Translations under genes and position numbers: made by a program | Origin: an uncultured Rhodospirillales bacterium | GTDB taxonomy: Bacteria; Pseudomonadota; Alphaproteobacteria; CALMVH01 | Direction: 5' to 3' | Length of the DNA: 17,063 nucleotides | NCBI GenBank assembly: GCA_937873165.1 | Contig: CALMVH010000193.1 | Location: 1 to 17,063 of the forward strand | Shown: piece after piece, positions 1 to 8,120 of the stretch | Layout: each line of letters begins with the position of its first letter | Position numbering within the stretch: the first letter of the stretch is position 1 | The notes under the pieces: model-generated | Told to the model about the DNA's origin: nothing | What the model saw: only the letters and a program-made list of their open reading frames with translations | Databases searched by the model: none

Positions 1-2
1 GT

Positions 3-137
3 CCGATCTCCATTCTGCGCAGCTTCCGTCCCGAAGACTGGCGGCGGCTGTGTCACGAGGCGGACCTGCCGATGCAGTCGGTGCGCATCGAAAAACGCTT
101 TCCGTTCCGCTTGTGCGTGTCACGGGTCAAGCCATGA
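3..137 (+). CDS. SAM-dependent methyltransferase, C-terminal end only (partial)
   Basis: An open frame enters from the left edge and stops at TGA 135-137. It gives about 44 residues containing the phrases SFRPEDWRRLCHEADL and FPFRLCVSR. I recognise this pattern as the end of class I methyltransferases that sit between a type III polyketide synthase and an FAD-dependent oxidoreductase in alphaproteobacteria. The SAM-binding motifs would lie outside the window. The stop overlaps the next start as ATGA (134-137), so the two genes are very probably co-translated. The family call rests on a short tail plus the neighbour, so it is moderate. The polyketide context is inferred and not seen. Confidence 0.6.
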   Translation, partial: PISILRSFRPEDWRRLCHEADLPMQSVRIEKRFPFRLCVSRVKP

Positions 138-1306
138 CCGATGCGCTGGTGATCGGCGGCGGCTTGGCCGGAGCGGCACTAGCGACTCACCTCGCACGGG
201 CGGGAAAATCCGTGACGCTGATCGAACGCGAAGCGCACGCGCACGACAAGGTGTGCGGCGAGTTCATCAGCCATGAAGCCACCTCTTACCTGTCGCAGCT
301 CGGGATTGATCTTCCCGCGATGGGCGCTTTCCCGATCCAGGCCGTCCGCCTGTACCGGCGCGGCTTGGTTGGGGAAACCACGCTGCCATTCGCCGCCTGG
401 TCGCTATCGCGCCGGGTTTTGGACGAAGCCGTGCTGGGCAAGGCCGCGGAGGCTGGCGCAGCGGTGACGCGTGGAACCCAAGTCAGCGTACTTACCCAAT
501 TCGACTCTCCATCATCCGCGAAGACATCGGGCCAGGATCCAAGTCACGGTTGGCAGGCGCGTGCTGGGCATAGCATGATCACGGCGCGTGATGCGTTCCT
601 ATGCACGGGCAAGCATGATCTGCGCGGTTACAAGCGTCCGCAGGGCTTGCAGAACGACCTCGTCGGCTTCAAGATGCACTTCAGGTTGGATCCGGTGCAG
701 CAGGCAAGCCTTAGCCATTGCGTGGAACTGATGCTGTTTCCAGGCGGCTATGCCGGGCTGGAGCCAATCGAGAACGGAAGCGCCAATCTGTGCCTGCTGA
801 TCCGGCGGCGCGCGCTGGAGCGCATCGGGGCAGACTGGACCCTGCTGCTGGCATGGCTGGTCGAAGCGTCGCCCCCCTTGGGCGAACGCCTGTTACACGC
901 CCAGCCGGCATGGCCGAAGCCGCTGGCGATTGCCGCCATTCCTTATGGCTATATCCGCCGCCAGGCCGATGGTGTGTGGCGATTGGGCGATCAGGCCGCG
1001 GTCATTCCGTCTTTTGCGGGCGATGGCATGTCGATTGCCCTCCACAGCGCCCATCGCTGCGCCGGGATGTACCTGTCGGGCGCAAGCGCCGAAACCTACC
1101 AGCGAGTCCTGGCCGCCGACCTGCGCGCTCAGGTATGGCGTGCCACCGCCTTGTCTCATCTTCTGGTGCGAACGGGTGGGCAGTCGCTTGCCGCGGCCGT
1201 TGCGGCTATGCCTGCATTAATGAGACTGGCCTGCCGCAAGACGCGCATCCACCGGCATGCCCTAGAGTCTTCGGACGGGAACATAAATCCAAGTAGAGTC
1301 TTGTAG
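134..1306 (+). CDS. FAD-dependent oxidoreductase (geranylgeranyl-reductase/monooxygenase-like)
   Basis: A 390-aa flavoprotein. An N-terminal Rossmann motif GGGLAG lies at residues 8-13, followed by the FAD ribose-binding acid at the end of the second strand (LIERE). A conserved stretch DKVCGEFISHEA follows, seen in geranylgeranyl-reductase-like proteins. The second FAD motif, RLGDQAAVIPSFAGDGMSIA, lies at about residues 290-310. I chose ATG 134 rather than the upstream ATG at 50, because 134 puts the dinucleotide motif at the N-terminus and overlaps the methyltransferase stop by ATGA. In related clusters such enzymes oxidise or reduce a polyketide or quinone product of a type III polyketide synthase. 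The substrate here is unknown. There is no signal peptide, so it is probably cytosolic. Confidence 0.85.
   Translation: MTDALVIGGGLAGAALATHLARAGKSVTLIEREAHAHDKVCGEFISHEATSYLSQLGIDLPAMGAFPIQAVRLYRRGLVGETTLPFAAWSLSRRVLDEAVLGKAAEAGAAVTRGTQVSVLTQFDSPSSAKTSGQDPSHGWQARAGHSMITARDAFLCTGKHDLRGYKRPQGLQNDLVGFKMHFRLDPVQQASLSHCVELMLFPGGYAGLEPIENGSANLCLLIRRRALERIGADWTLLLAWLVEASPPLGERLLHAQPAWPKPLAIAAIPYGYIRRQADGVWRLGDQAAVIPSFAGDGMSIALHSAHRCAGMYLSGASAETYQRVLAADLRAQVWRATALSHLLVRTGGQSLAAAVAAMPALMRLACRKTRIHRHALESSDGNINPSRVL
1278..1304 (+). promoter_or_regulatory. Possible general-stress (EcfG-like) promoter upstream of the small ORF
   Basis: GGAAC at 1278-1282 matches the -35 element of alphaproteobacterial EcfG promoters. 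The expected -10 (CGTT, 16-17 nt downstream) is poor: TCTT at 1299-1302. The placement, about 60 nt before the 43-aa ORF and inside the end of the oxidoreductase gene, is reasonable. Half of the motif is weak, so this is only a candidate. Confidence 0.2.
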
Positions 1307-1319
1307 TTCATGTCTACAA
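1301..1319 (+). repeat. Small inverted repeat over the oxidoreductase stop codon
   Basis: TTGTAG (1301-1306, containing the TAG stop) pairs with CTACAA (1314-1319) across a 7-nt loop. No T-run follows, so it is not a convincing intrinsic terminator. A short hairpin between two co-directional genes is all that can be said. Confidence 0.3.
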
Positions 1320-1339
1320 CCGAACGGTGGAGCAGTCAG

Positions 1340-1471
1340 ATGGCTAACAAGACAGCAAGCGAAGCTTCGAAGACCATGCGCGATCCAAGCAAGAGCCACG
1401 AAGAAAAGTCAAAGGCCGCCTCGGAAATGTCCAGCAGCAAGAAAACGGCAACGACCTCCAGCAAGAAGTAA
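1340..1471 (+). CDS. Small Lys/Ser-rich hydrophilic protein (43 aa), function unknown
   Basis: ATG 1340 is preceded by a good ribosome binding site, GGTGGAG at 1326-1332, with 7-nt spacing. The frame stops at TAA 1469-1471. The 43-residue product is almost entirely Lys, Ser, Ala, Thr and Glu. It has no cysteine, no tryptophan and no hydrophobic segment, so it is probably soluble and disordered, or a single amphipathic helix. The stretch ASKTMRDPSKS resembles the A-S-K-x-L-R-[DN]-P repeat of short conserved hydrophilic proteins I have seen in proteobacteria, but I cannot verify homology. The dedicated RBS, the composition and the possible EcfG-type -35 upstream argue for a real, perhaps stress-related gene. 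It stands alone between the oxidoreductase and the convergent rnr. Confidence 0.6.
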   Translation: MANKTASEASKTMRDPSKSHEEKSKAASEMSSSKKTATTSSKK

Positions 1472-1478
1472 CATCATC

Positions 1479-1540
1479 TGTCATCCTGGGCGTAGCGGAG
1501 GATCGGGATTGCCGGCAACCCGCTGCGTTCAGGCTGGACA
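1479..1540. repeat. REP-like imperfect palindromic element
   Basis: The left arm begins TGTCATCCTGGGCGTAGCGG (1479-1498). The right arm read on the other strand (1540 back to 1521) begins TGTCCAGCCTGAACGCAGCG. The arms therefore share TGTC-x-CCTG-x-x-CG-x-AGCG with a small gap. The centre is a near-perfect stem: CGGG, bulged A, TTGCC then GGCAA, CCCG (1504-1522). The left arm matches the widespread interspersed repeat of the form TCATCCTGAGCGxAGCGxAGGATC that I know from many proteobacterial genomes. It fills the gap between two convergent genes, the usual place for REP elements. It may stabilise 3' ends or assist termination in both directions. No second copy was seen in this window. Confidence 0.6.
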
Positions 1541-1543
1541 TAT

Positions 1544-3799
1544 TCACTGTCTCTTTTCCCTCACTTTAGTTCGAGTTTCTTTTAGCGGCTGATCTTCAGC
1601 TTCCGCTATCAGCGCAAACAGCGTACTGCCTGTAATCCCGTCCGCTTCGCGCAGTTTTACCGTCACACGCTGTGCCAGTTGGAACGTCCGTCCTGAACGG
1701 CGACCGATCAGGCGGTGCTTGGCCTCCTCGTGAACATAGAAGTCGTCGGGCAGCGTGCTCACCGGCACCAGGCCTTCCGCGCCGCTGCCATCAACTTTGA
1801 TGAACAGCCCGAAGCGGCTGACGCCCGATATGCGCCCCTGGAACAGGCTGCCGATGTGATCGGCCATGTATGCGGCGGTGTAGCGGCCGATGGCGTCGCG
1901 TTCGGCCTCGGCGGCGCGGCGTTCGGTGCGCGAGATGTGCTCGCCGATCTCCTCCAGCCGCGGCAGTTCCCCATCGGTCAGGCCGTCGTCTCCCAGCTTC
2001 GCCAGCCGAATCAGCGTCCGGTGCACGATCAGGTCGGAATAGCGCCGAATGGGCGAGGTGAAGTGCGCGTAATTGCGCAGCGCGAGACCGAAATGCCCAA
2101 TGTTGTTAGGACTATAGATTGCGGTTGCCTGCGCCCGCAGCACAACCTCGTTGATCAGCGGCGCGTGCGGGGTAGGGGATGCCTGCTGCAAAAGCTGCGT
2201 CAGGTGCGCGGGCTTGACGACCTGGCCCTTGGCAAAAGTGAAGCCCAGGTCGCGGATGAAGTCGCGCACCAAGTCCAGTTTTGCCGCATCCGGGCGGTCG
2301 TGCACGCGGTACAGCGTCGGGGCGGAAGCCTTGCCGGCCATTTCCGCCGCCGCGACGTTGGCAAGGATCATGAACTCTTCGATCAGCTTGTGGCTGTCCA
2401 GGCGTTCACGCTCCACGATGGCGGAGATCTTGCCGTCCGCGCCGACGATGACTTTGCGCTCGGGAAGATCGAGTTCGAGCGTCCCGCGTTTTGCCCGCGC
2501 CCGCGACAGCGCGGCATAGGCGCCGTAGAGGGGGTCAATCACCCGATCCATCAGCGGACCGGTTGTATCGTCATGGCTGCCGTTGCGGGCCGCTTGCAGC
2601 TGGTTGTACGTCAAACGCGCGGCAGAACGCATCAGCCCGCGCATCAGGCGGCTGTGCAGCATGCGGCCATCGGCCGATATCACCATCTCGAACGCCATGC
2701 AGGCGCGCGGTTCATTCGGTTTCAGCGAGCACAGGCCATTTGAAAGCGCCTCGGGCAGCATCGGCACGACTCGGTCGGGAAAGTAGACCGAGTTGCCGCG
2801 CTTGTAGGCCTCGCGGTCTAGTGCCGATCCGGGCCGCACGTAGTGCGAAACGTCGGCGATTGCTACCAGCAGCCGCCAGCCGCCTTCGTTTTCCGGATCG
2901 CTGTCGGCCTCGGCGAACACGGCATCGTCGAAGTCGCGCGCGTCCTCCCCATCGATGGTGATCAGCGGCACGTGGCGCAGGTCGGTGCGGCTGCCAAGCT
3001 CGGGCACCGTCGCGCCCTCCGCTTCCGCGATGGCCGATGCCGGAAACTCGGTCGGGATCTCGCGTTGCGCAATCGCGATCAGGCTGACGCTGCTCGGATC
3101 GCCTGCGTCGCCGATGACTTCCTCGACGCGGCCGCGCTTCAGGCCGTAGCGGGGGCTGGGCAGCAATTTCACGACCACGAGATCCCCCGGCTGCGCGCCC
3201 CCTGCCTGACCTTCCGCGATGGAGACTTCGCCACGGTTCTTGCGGTCGGTCGACTCAACGCGGGCGCCTTGGCGACCCAGGCGGAAGACACCCACCATGC
3301 GCTGCGCGGCCTCATCCATCCTGCGGATCAGCGCGGCTTCGTACGTATCGTCTTCCAACCGGTCCAGCCGGGCGAGGACATGCGTGCCCGCAGGCGGTAT
3401 GTCGGCATCGCTGGCCATGGTCTTCAGCACAATGGCGGGCGGCTCGGACGTGCCGTGCCATTCGGCTGGGCGCACACGAATTTCGCCATCGGCATCGCTT
3501 CGGTCGATCACCAGCACGGCGACCGGCGGCAGGGCATCCGTCGCCATCATCCGCCGTGCCCCGCCGCGCTCAACCGCGCCGTCGCTTTTCAAGCCGCGCA
3601 GCAGGTCCTTCAACTCGATGCGCTGGGCGCCCGACAGGCGGAACGCGCGCGCGATATCGCGCGTGCCGACTGGACCGGGGGTATCGCGGATGAACGCGAG
3701 AACCTCGTCGCGCGTCGGCATGGGCGCGCTGCGTTGCTGCGACCTGACTGCCGCCTTCGCCTTGCCGCGCTTGGAGGGCTTGCCAGGGTTGCGGCTCAA
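1544..3799 (-). CDS. rnr: Ribonuclease R (3'-5' exoribonuclease)
   Basis: A 751-aa processive 3'-5' exoribonuclease that degrades structured RNA and takes part in rRNA and mRNA turnover. The order is family-typical: a basic N-terminal tail, a winged-helix segment (about 27-90), cold-shock/OB segments (about 90-260), the RNB catalytic domain, then an S1 domain near the end (SLFQGRISGVSRFGLFIKVDG onward). The catalytic motif DGEDARDFDD supplies the four metal-binding aspartates at 283, 289, 291 and 292. PDRVVPMLPEALSNGLCSLKP is also classic RNB. The start is TTG at 3799-3797, and it overlaps the topA stop as TTGA, so translation is probably coupled to topA. A later ATG at residue 27 (MPTRDEV) is a possible alternative start just before the winged helix. 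It is the last gene of the minus-strand block. Confidence 0.96.
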   Translation of the reverse strand: MSRNPGKPSKRGKAKAAVRSQQRSAPMPTRDEVLAFIRDTPGPVGTRDIARAFRLSGAQRIELKDLLRGLKSDGAVERGGARRMMATDALPPVAVLVIDRSDADGEIRVRPAEWHGTSEPPAIVLKTMASDADIPPAGTHVLARLDRLEDDTYEAALIRRMDEAAQRMVGVFRLGRQGARVESTDRKNRGEVSIAEGQAGGAQPGDLVVVKLLPSPRYGLKRGRVEEVIGDAGDPSSVSLIAIAQREIPTEFPASAIAEAEGATVPELGSRTDLRHVPLITIDGEDARDFDDAVFAEADSDPENEGGWRLLVAIADVSHYVRPGSALDREAYKRGNSVYFPDRVVPMLPEALSNGLCSLKPNEPRACMAFEMVISADGRMLHSRLMRGLMRSAARLTYNQLQAARNGSHDDTTGPLMDRVIDPLYGAYAALSRARAKRGTLELDLPERKVIVGADGKISAIVERERLDSHKLIEEFMILANVAAAEMAGKASAPTLYRVHDRPDAAKLDLVRDFIRDLGFTFAKGQVVKPAHLTQLLQQASPTPHAPLINEVVLRAQATAIYSPNNIGHFGLALRNYAHFTSPIRRYSDLIVHRTLIRLAKLGDDGLTDGELPRLEEIGEHISRTERRAAEAERDAIGRYTAAYMADHIGSLFQGRISGVSRFGLFIKVDGSGAEGLVPVSTLPDDFYVHEEAKHRLIGRRSGRTFQLAQRVTVKLREADGITGSTLFALIAEAEDQPLKETRTKVREKRQ

Positions 3800-6357
3800 G
3801 CCTTCTTGGCCTTCGCACGGGGCTTGGCGGCCGCCTTCTTGGGAACCGCCTTGCCCTTTTTCGCAGGCACTTTTGCCTTGGCTTTCAGCAAAGCCAGCGC
3901 TTCATCCGGCGCAAGCGCGTCAAGATCCACACCCTTCGGTACGTTGGCCATCAGCTTGCCCGACTTCAGGTAAGGTCCAAACCGGCCCTTGTAGGCCGCG
4001 ATCTCGCTGCCGGTCGCGGGATCGGTGCCGAAGCTGCGGATCAGCCGTGCCGCGACGCTCTCATGCTTCGCGACCACCAGATCGATGGCGCGGTTCAAGC
4101 CGATGGTCAGCACGTTTTCGTCGGCCGGTAGCTGCACGTACAAGTCGCCCGATTTCAGGTATGGACCGAAGCGCCCGATCCCGGCGGAGATCGTGTGGCC
4201 CGATTGGGGGTCCTTGCCGATTTCGCGCGGCAGTTCCAGCAGTTTCAGCGCCTTGTCCAGATCGAGGTCGGCGGGGTTCATGTCTTTTGTCAGCGAAGCG
4301 CGCTTCGGCTTGCCGCCTTCGGCAGCCGCCAACTCGACATAAGTGCCGTACGGGCCGCGCTTGACCGAGACCGCCAAGCCCGTCGCCGGATCGTTGCCCA
4401 GGGGACCGGTGCCCGCGGCATCCTCCGCGCCCGCCACAAGCTGCCTGGTGTACTGGCAGGCGGGATAGTTCGAGCAGCCGATGAAGGCACCCGTCTTTCC
4501 AAGCCTGAGCCCCAGCGTACCGGTGCCGCAGACGGGGCAGGTGCGAGGGTTTGATCCGTCCCCTCGATCCGGAAACAGGAAAGGGAACAGATCCTCGTCC
4601 AGCGCATCGATCACTTCGCTGATCTTCAGGTCCTTGGTCCCGGCGATGGCGGCGGAGAACGCCTGCCAGAACTCGGCCAACAAGGCCTTCCAGTCGGCCT
4701 TGCCATCGGATACGGCATCGAGCTTGGTTTCAAGATCGGCGGTGAAGCCGTATTCAACATAGCGTTCGAAGAAGTTCGACAGGAATGCCGTCACGATCCG
4801 GCCCCGGTCGGACGGCACGAAGCGCTTGCGGTCCAGCGTGACGTAGTCTCGTTCCTGCAAGGTCTGCATGATGCTGGCATAAGTCGAGGGCCGCCCGATG
4901 CCGAGTTCTTCCAGCTTTTTCACCAGGCTCGCCTCGCTAAAGCGGGGCGGGGGTTCGGTGAAGTGCTGAACGGGCTTGACCTCGCCCGTCTTCATCGGCT
5001 GCGCCTGAACCATTGGCGGCAGGCGGCGGTCGTCGCCTTCGTCCTCGCCTACAGGGTCGTCGCGATCCTCGGTATAAAGCTTCAGGAATCCGTCGAACAC
5101 CAGCACCGATCCGTTGGCGCGCAGCACCACGTCCCTTTCCGGGTTCGCGAAGTCGACAACCGCCTGGTCGAAGACGGCGCTTTCCATCTGGCACGCCAGC
5201 GTCCGCTTCCAAATCAAATCGTATAGCGCGCGCTGGTCGGCATCCAGCATGCGCGCCAGTGATTGCGGCGTGCGCGCCAGGTCGGTCGGTCGGATCGCCT
5301 CGTGCGCTTCCTGCGCGTTCTTCGCGGTCGACTTGTAGATGCGGGGGCTACTCGGCAGGTACTTGTCGCCGAACAGTTTGCCGATCTGCGCCCGCGCCGA
5401 CTGGATGGCATCCTGGCTGAGTGTCACGCCATCTGTCCGCATATAGGTGATCAGGCCGACATGCTCGCCGCCAATGTCGATGCCCTCGTAAAGCTGCTGC
5501 GCCGTCCGCATCGTTTTCTGCGCGCCGAAGCCCAGCTTGCGCGAGGCTTCCTGCTGCAGCGACGAGGTGATGAAGGGCGGCCACGGATTGCGCCGGGATT
5601 GCTTTTTTTCGATATTCGCCACGGTAAAGCCGCCGACGCGCACACGCTCCGCGGCGGCTTTCGCCGATGCCGCATCGCCGAATGCAAACTTGTCCAGGCG
5701 CTTGCCGTCGAGTTCCGACAGCCGTGCCCAGACTTTCTCGCCCTTGTTGGTCGCAAGCTCGGTGCCAATCGTCCAGTACTCGCGCGGCGTAAACCGCTCG
5801 ATCTCGGATTCGCGTTCGCATACCAGGCGCAACGCGACCGACTGGACACGTCCTGCCGATTTGGCGCCGGGCAGCTTGCGCCACAGCACAGGCGACAGCG
5901 TAAATCCGACAAGGTAGTCCAGCGCCCGGCGCGCCATATAGGCATCGACCAGCGGCTGGTCGACGGCGCGGGCGTGCCGGAATGCCTCCAGCACCGCGTT
6001 CTTGGTGATCTCGTGGAAGGTGACGCGCTTGACATCCTTCTTGTCGAACAGCTTCTTCTGCCGCAGCACTTCCTGGATGTGCCAGCTGATGGCTTCGCCT
6101 TCGCGGTCCGGATCGGTCGCGAGGAACACATGATCGGCGGCGCGCACGGCCTTGGTGATCGCATCCACCGGCTTCGAGGCGCGTTCCGACAGCTCCCATT
6201 CCATCGCGAAATCGTCATCCGGCCGCACCGACCCGTCGCGCGGCGGCAGGTCGCGGATATGGCCGTAGCTGGCGATAACCGTGTAGTCGGAGCCAAGGTA
6301 TTTATTGATCGTTTTCGCCTTGGCCGGCGATTCGACGATAACAACGTTATGGGGCAA
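3796..6357 (-). CDS. topA: DNA topoisomerase I
   Basis: An 853-aa type IA topoisomerase that relaxes negative supercoils. The Toprim domain opens with VIVESPAKAKTINKYLG (7-22) and carries DPDREGEA (82-89). The catalytic tyrosine is Y305 in the TYMRTD motif (E. coli Y319). SAGRVQSVALRLVCERE (167-183) is a core motif. One C4 zinc finger lies at C607, C610, C628 and C634. It is followed by repeated GPY/FGPYLK modules at about 668, 729 and 791, and a Lys/Ala-rich basic tail from about 826, as is common in alphaproteobacteria. The start codon is TTG (6357-6355) with AAAGG upstream; no ATG occurs before residue 51, so TTG is well supported. It lies 12 nt after dprA and overlaps rnr by TTGA. Confidence 0.97.
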   Translation of the reverse strand: MPHNVVIVESPAKAKTINKYLGSDYTVIASYGHIRDLPPRDGSVRPDDDFAMEWELSERASKPVDAITKAVRAADHVFLATDPDREGEAISWHIQEVLRQKKLFDKKDVKRVTFHEITKNAVLEAFRHARAVDQPLVDAYMARRALDYLVGFTLSPVLWRKLPGAKSAGRVQSVALRLVCERESEIERFTPREYWTIGTELATNKGEKVWARLSELDGKRLDKFAFGDAASAKAAAERVRVGGFTVANIEKKQSRRNPWPPFITSSLQQEASRKLGFGAQKTMRTAQQLYEGIDIGGEHVGLITYMRTDGVTLSQDAIQSARAQIGKLFGDKYLPSSPRIYKSTAKNAQEAHEAIRPTDLARTPQSLARMLDADQRALYDLIWKRTLACQMESAVFDQAVVDFANPERDVVLRANGSVLVFDGFLKLYTEDRDDPVGEDEGDDRRLPPMVQAQPMKTGEVKPVQHFTEPPPRFSEASLVKKLEELGIGRPSTYASIMQTLQERDYVTLDRKRFVPSDRGRIVTAFLSNFFERYVEYGFTADLETKLDAVSDGKADWKALLAEFWQAFSAAIAGTKDLKISEVIDALDEDLFPFLFPDRGDGSNPRTCPVCGTGTLGLRLGKTGAFIGCSNYPACQYTRQLVAGAEDAAGTGPLGNDPATGLAVSVKRGPYGTYVELAAAEGGKPKRASLTKDMNPADLDLDKALKLLELPREIGKDPQSGHTISAGIGRFGPYLKSGDLYVQLPADENVLTIGLNRAIDLVVAKHESVAARLIRSFGTDPATGSEIAAYKGRFGPYLKSGKLMANVPKGVDLDALAPDEALALLKAKAKVPAKKGKAVPKKAAAKPRAKAKKA

Positions 6358-6369
6358 GCGAGCCTTTCA

Positions 6370-7482
6370 TTATATCAGCGCGACTTTGTTGCCGGGTTGA
6401 CGTTCCAGCCGCCCGGCAAGCTCAAGTTCAAGCAGAACCGTGGAGACCAGGGCCGGGGACACATGGCAATCCCGGATCAATTCGTCAACCTCAGTCGGCG
6501 ATGGCCCCAGCCGTTCCAGCACGGCGCGGCGCACCGGGGTCAGGGCCGTTTCATCTATCTCGACAGGCGTTGGCGCGGCAAGGCCGCCGGATGCCGGTTC
6601 TCTCATCCCGCCAGTCATATCACGCAAAATAGTTAACACATCCTCTGCACGCTCCGTCAGATGCGCCCCGTTGCGGATCAGGTTGTTGGTGCCGCCCGCG
6701 CGTGGATCAAGCGGCGATCCCGGCACCGCGAACACTTCGCGTCCCTGTTCCAGTGCCTGCGTGGCCGTGATCAGCGAACCCGAGTTCAACGCCGCCTCGA
6801 CCACGATCACGCCGCGTGACAATCCGGAGATGATGCGATTGCGGCGGGGAAACAGCCGTTGCGTCGGCTGCATGCCGGGTGGCATTTCCGAGACAACCGC
6901 GCCCGACTCGAAGATTGCCGTCTGCAGGGTCGCGTTTTCCGGGGGATAAACGATATCGATGCCGCCCGCGACAACGGCGATCGTGCCTCGCGACAGGGCT
7001 GCCGTATGCGCAGCCGTATCGATCCCCCGTGCCAGGCCTGAGACAACGACCATGCCTGCCTCCGCCAGATCGTTCGCCAGCGTTTCCGCCAGTTTGCGTC
7101 CGTTCAGCGAGGCGTTGCGGGCGCCCACGATGCCGATACACGGTTTGTTCAAAAACGAGACATGCCGTCCGGCTGCAATCACCGGCGGCGCATCGTCGAG
7201 AGCGGCAAGCGCGGCGGGGTACTCCGGATCGGCATAAGTCAGGTGGCGGGCGCCCATCCTGGCCAGAGACTCGGCTTCCTGCTCCGCTTCAGCCCGCGTT
7301 GTAACGCGGGGTGGCGTACCGCCGCCGCTCCTTGACAATCTTGGCAAGGCATCCAATGCGGCGCCGGGTGACCCAAACCGGTCCAGCAAGCGCCGGAACG
7401 TGACCGGACCGACATTCTCGCTGCGTGACAGGCGCACCCAGTCCAGGCGTTCAGCGTCACTCAACGGGCGAGGGGGCGGCAT
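6370..7482 (-). CDS. dprA: DNA-processing protein DprA (Smf)
   Basis: About 370 aa. DprA binds incoming single-stranded DNA and loads RecA during transformation. An N-terminal helical region (LDWVRLSRSENVGPVTFRRLL) precedes the Rossmann-type core. The core has IGIVGARNAS, VVSGLARGIDTAAH, GGIDIVYPPEN, SEMPPG, FPRRNRIISGLS and PGSPLDPRAGGTNNLIRNGA, all DprA signatures. A C-terminal winged helix (VRRAVLERLG to the end) is present. I chose ATG 7482 because it places the conserved DAERLDWVRL segment near the N-terminus; it overlaps plsY by 26 nt. An in-frame ATG at 7515 would add 11 residues and deepen the overlap to 59 nt, and neither site has a strong RBS. The stop TAA lies 12 nt before topA. 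Confidence 0.94.
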   Translation of the reverse strand: MPPPRPLSDAERLDWVRLSRSENVGPVTFRRLLDRFGSPGAALDALPRLSRSGGGTPPRVTTRAEAEQEAESLARMGARHLTYADPEYPAALAALDDAPPVIAAGRHVSFLNKPCIGIVGARNASLNGRKLAETLANDLAEAGMVVVSGLARGIDTAAHTAALSRGTIAVVAGGIDIVYPPENATLQTAIFESGAVVSEMPPGMQPTQRLFPRRNRIISGLSRGVIVVEAALNSGSLITATQALEQGREVFAVPGSPLDPRAGGTNNLIRNGAHLTERAEDVLTILRDMTGGMREPASGGLAAPTPVEIDETALTPVRRAVLERLGPSPTEVDELIRDCHVSPALVSTVLLELELAGRLERQPGNKVALI

Positions 7483-8065
7483 TCTTTTTTCGGCCGATCT
7501 TCGGCTCTGTTCCATTCAGCAGGCGCACGATGTTGGCGGCGTGCCGTATCCAGACAATCACACCGACTACCAGCGTCAGGATCGTAATGTTCGTATCGGT
7601 GGAAACCGCGGCCAGCAGGGGCGCTGTCACCATGGCTGCCAGCGCTGCCAGGGACGATACGCGGAACAGCGCGGCGAACCACAGCCACGTGACGCACGCG
7701 CCGACGCCCAGCGGCCACGCGATGGCGAGATAGATACCAAGCGTCGTTGCAACACCCTTGCCCCCGCGGAACTTCAGCCACACAGGGAACAAGTGCCCGA
7801 GGAACGCGCCCATCGCGGCCGCAATGGCGAAGGGCTCGCCATGGGGAGCCGCGAGCAATACGGCCACCGCGCCCTTGCCGGAATCGAGCAGCAGGGTTGC
7901 CAGCGCCAGCGGCTTGCTGCCCGTGCGCAGCACATTGGTCGCGCCGATATTACCCGAACCGATCCGGCGCAGGTCGCCTTTTCCCGCCAGCCTGACCAGA
8001 AGCAGTCCAAACGGGATGGACCCCAGCAGGTAGGCGGCAAGAAAGGCCAGGCAGAGCAGGATCAT
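7457..8065 (-). CDS. plsY: Glycerol-3-phosphate acyltransferase PlsY
   Basis: A 202-aa integral membrane enzyme that acylates sn-glycerol-3-phosphate using acyl phosphate, the first committed step of phospholipid synthesis. All three family motifs are visible: YLLGSIPFGLLLVRLAGKGDLRRIGSGNIGATNVLRTG at residues 12-49, a glycine/lysine segment LLLDSGKGA, and GHLFPVWLKFRGGKGVATTLG. Five or so hydrophobic segments cross the inner membrane. The start is ATG 8065, with CGAGG close upstream. The terC stop lies 55 nt upstream, the largest gap in the block. The 3' end overlaps dprA. plsY-dprA-topA-rnr is a recurrent alphaproteobacterial order. Confidence 0.96.
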   Translation of the reverse strand: MILLCLAFLAAYLLGSIPFGLLLVRLAGKGDLRRIGSGNIGATNVLRTGSKPLALATLLLDSGKGAVAVLLAAPHGEPFAIAAAMGAFLGHLFPVWLKFRGGKGVATTLGIYLAIAWPLGVGACVTWLWFAALFRVSSLAALAAMVTAPLLAAVSTDTNITILTLVVGVIVWIRHAANIVRLLNGTEPKIGRKKNAAPSPVE

Positions 8066-8120
8066 GCCTCGGTTTAGCGTCTGCGGGCAGATATGGCTAT
8101 GGCAAACCCAAGGGAAGCGA

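Noticed and set aside
1715..6636. Long plus-strand open frames (up to about 450 codons) opposite rnr, topA and dprA
   Set aside because: They mirror highly conserved minus-strand genes. Their translations are low-complexity Arg/Ala/Gly-rich with no motifs, as expected for antisense frames in GC-rich DNA.
6361..6639. Possible + strand coding at the dprA 3' end
   Set aside because: The minus-strand winged helix of DprA explains the region fully.
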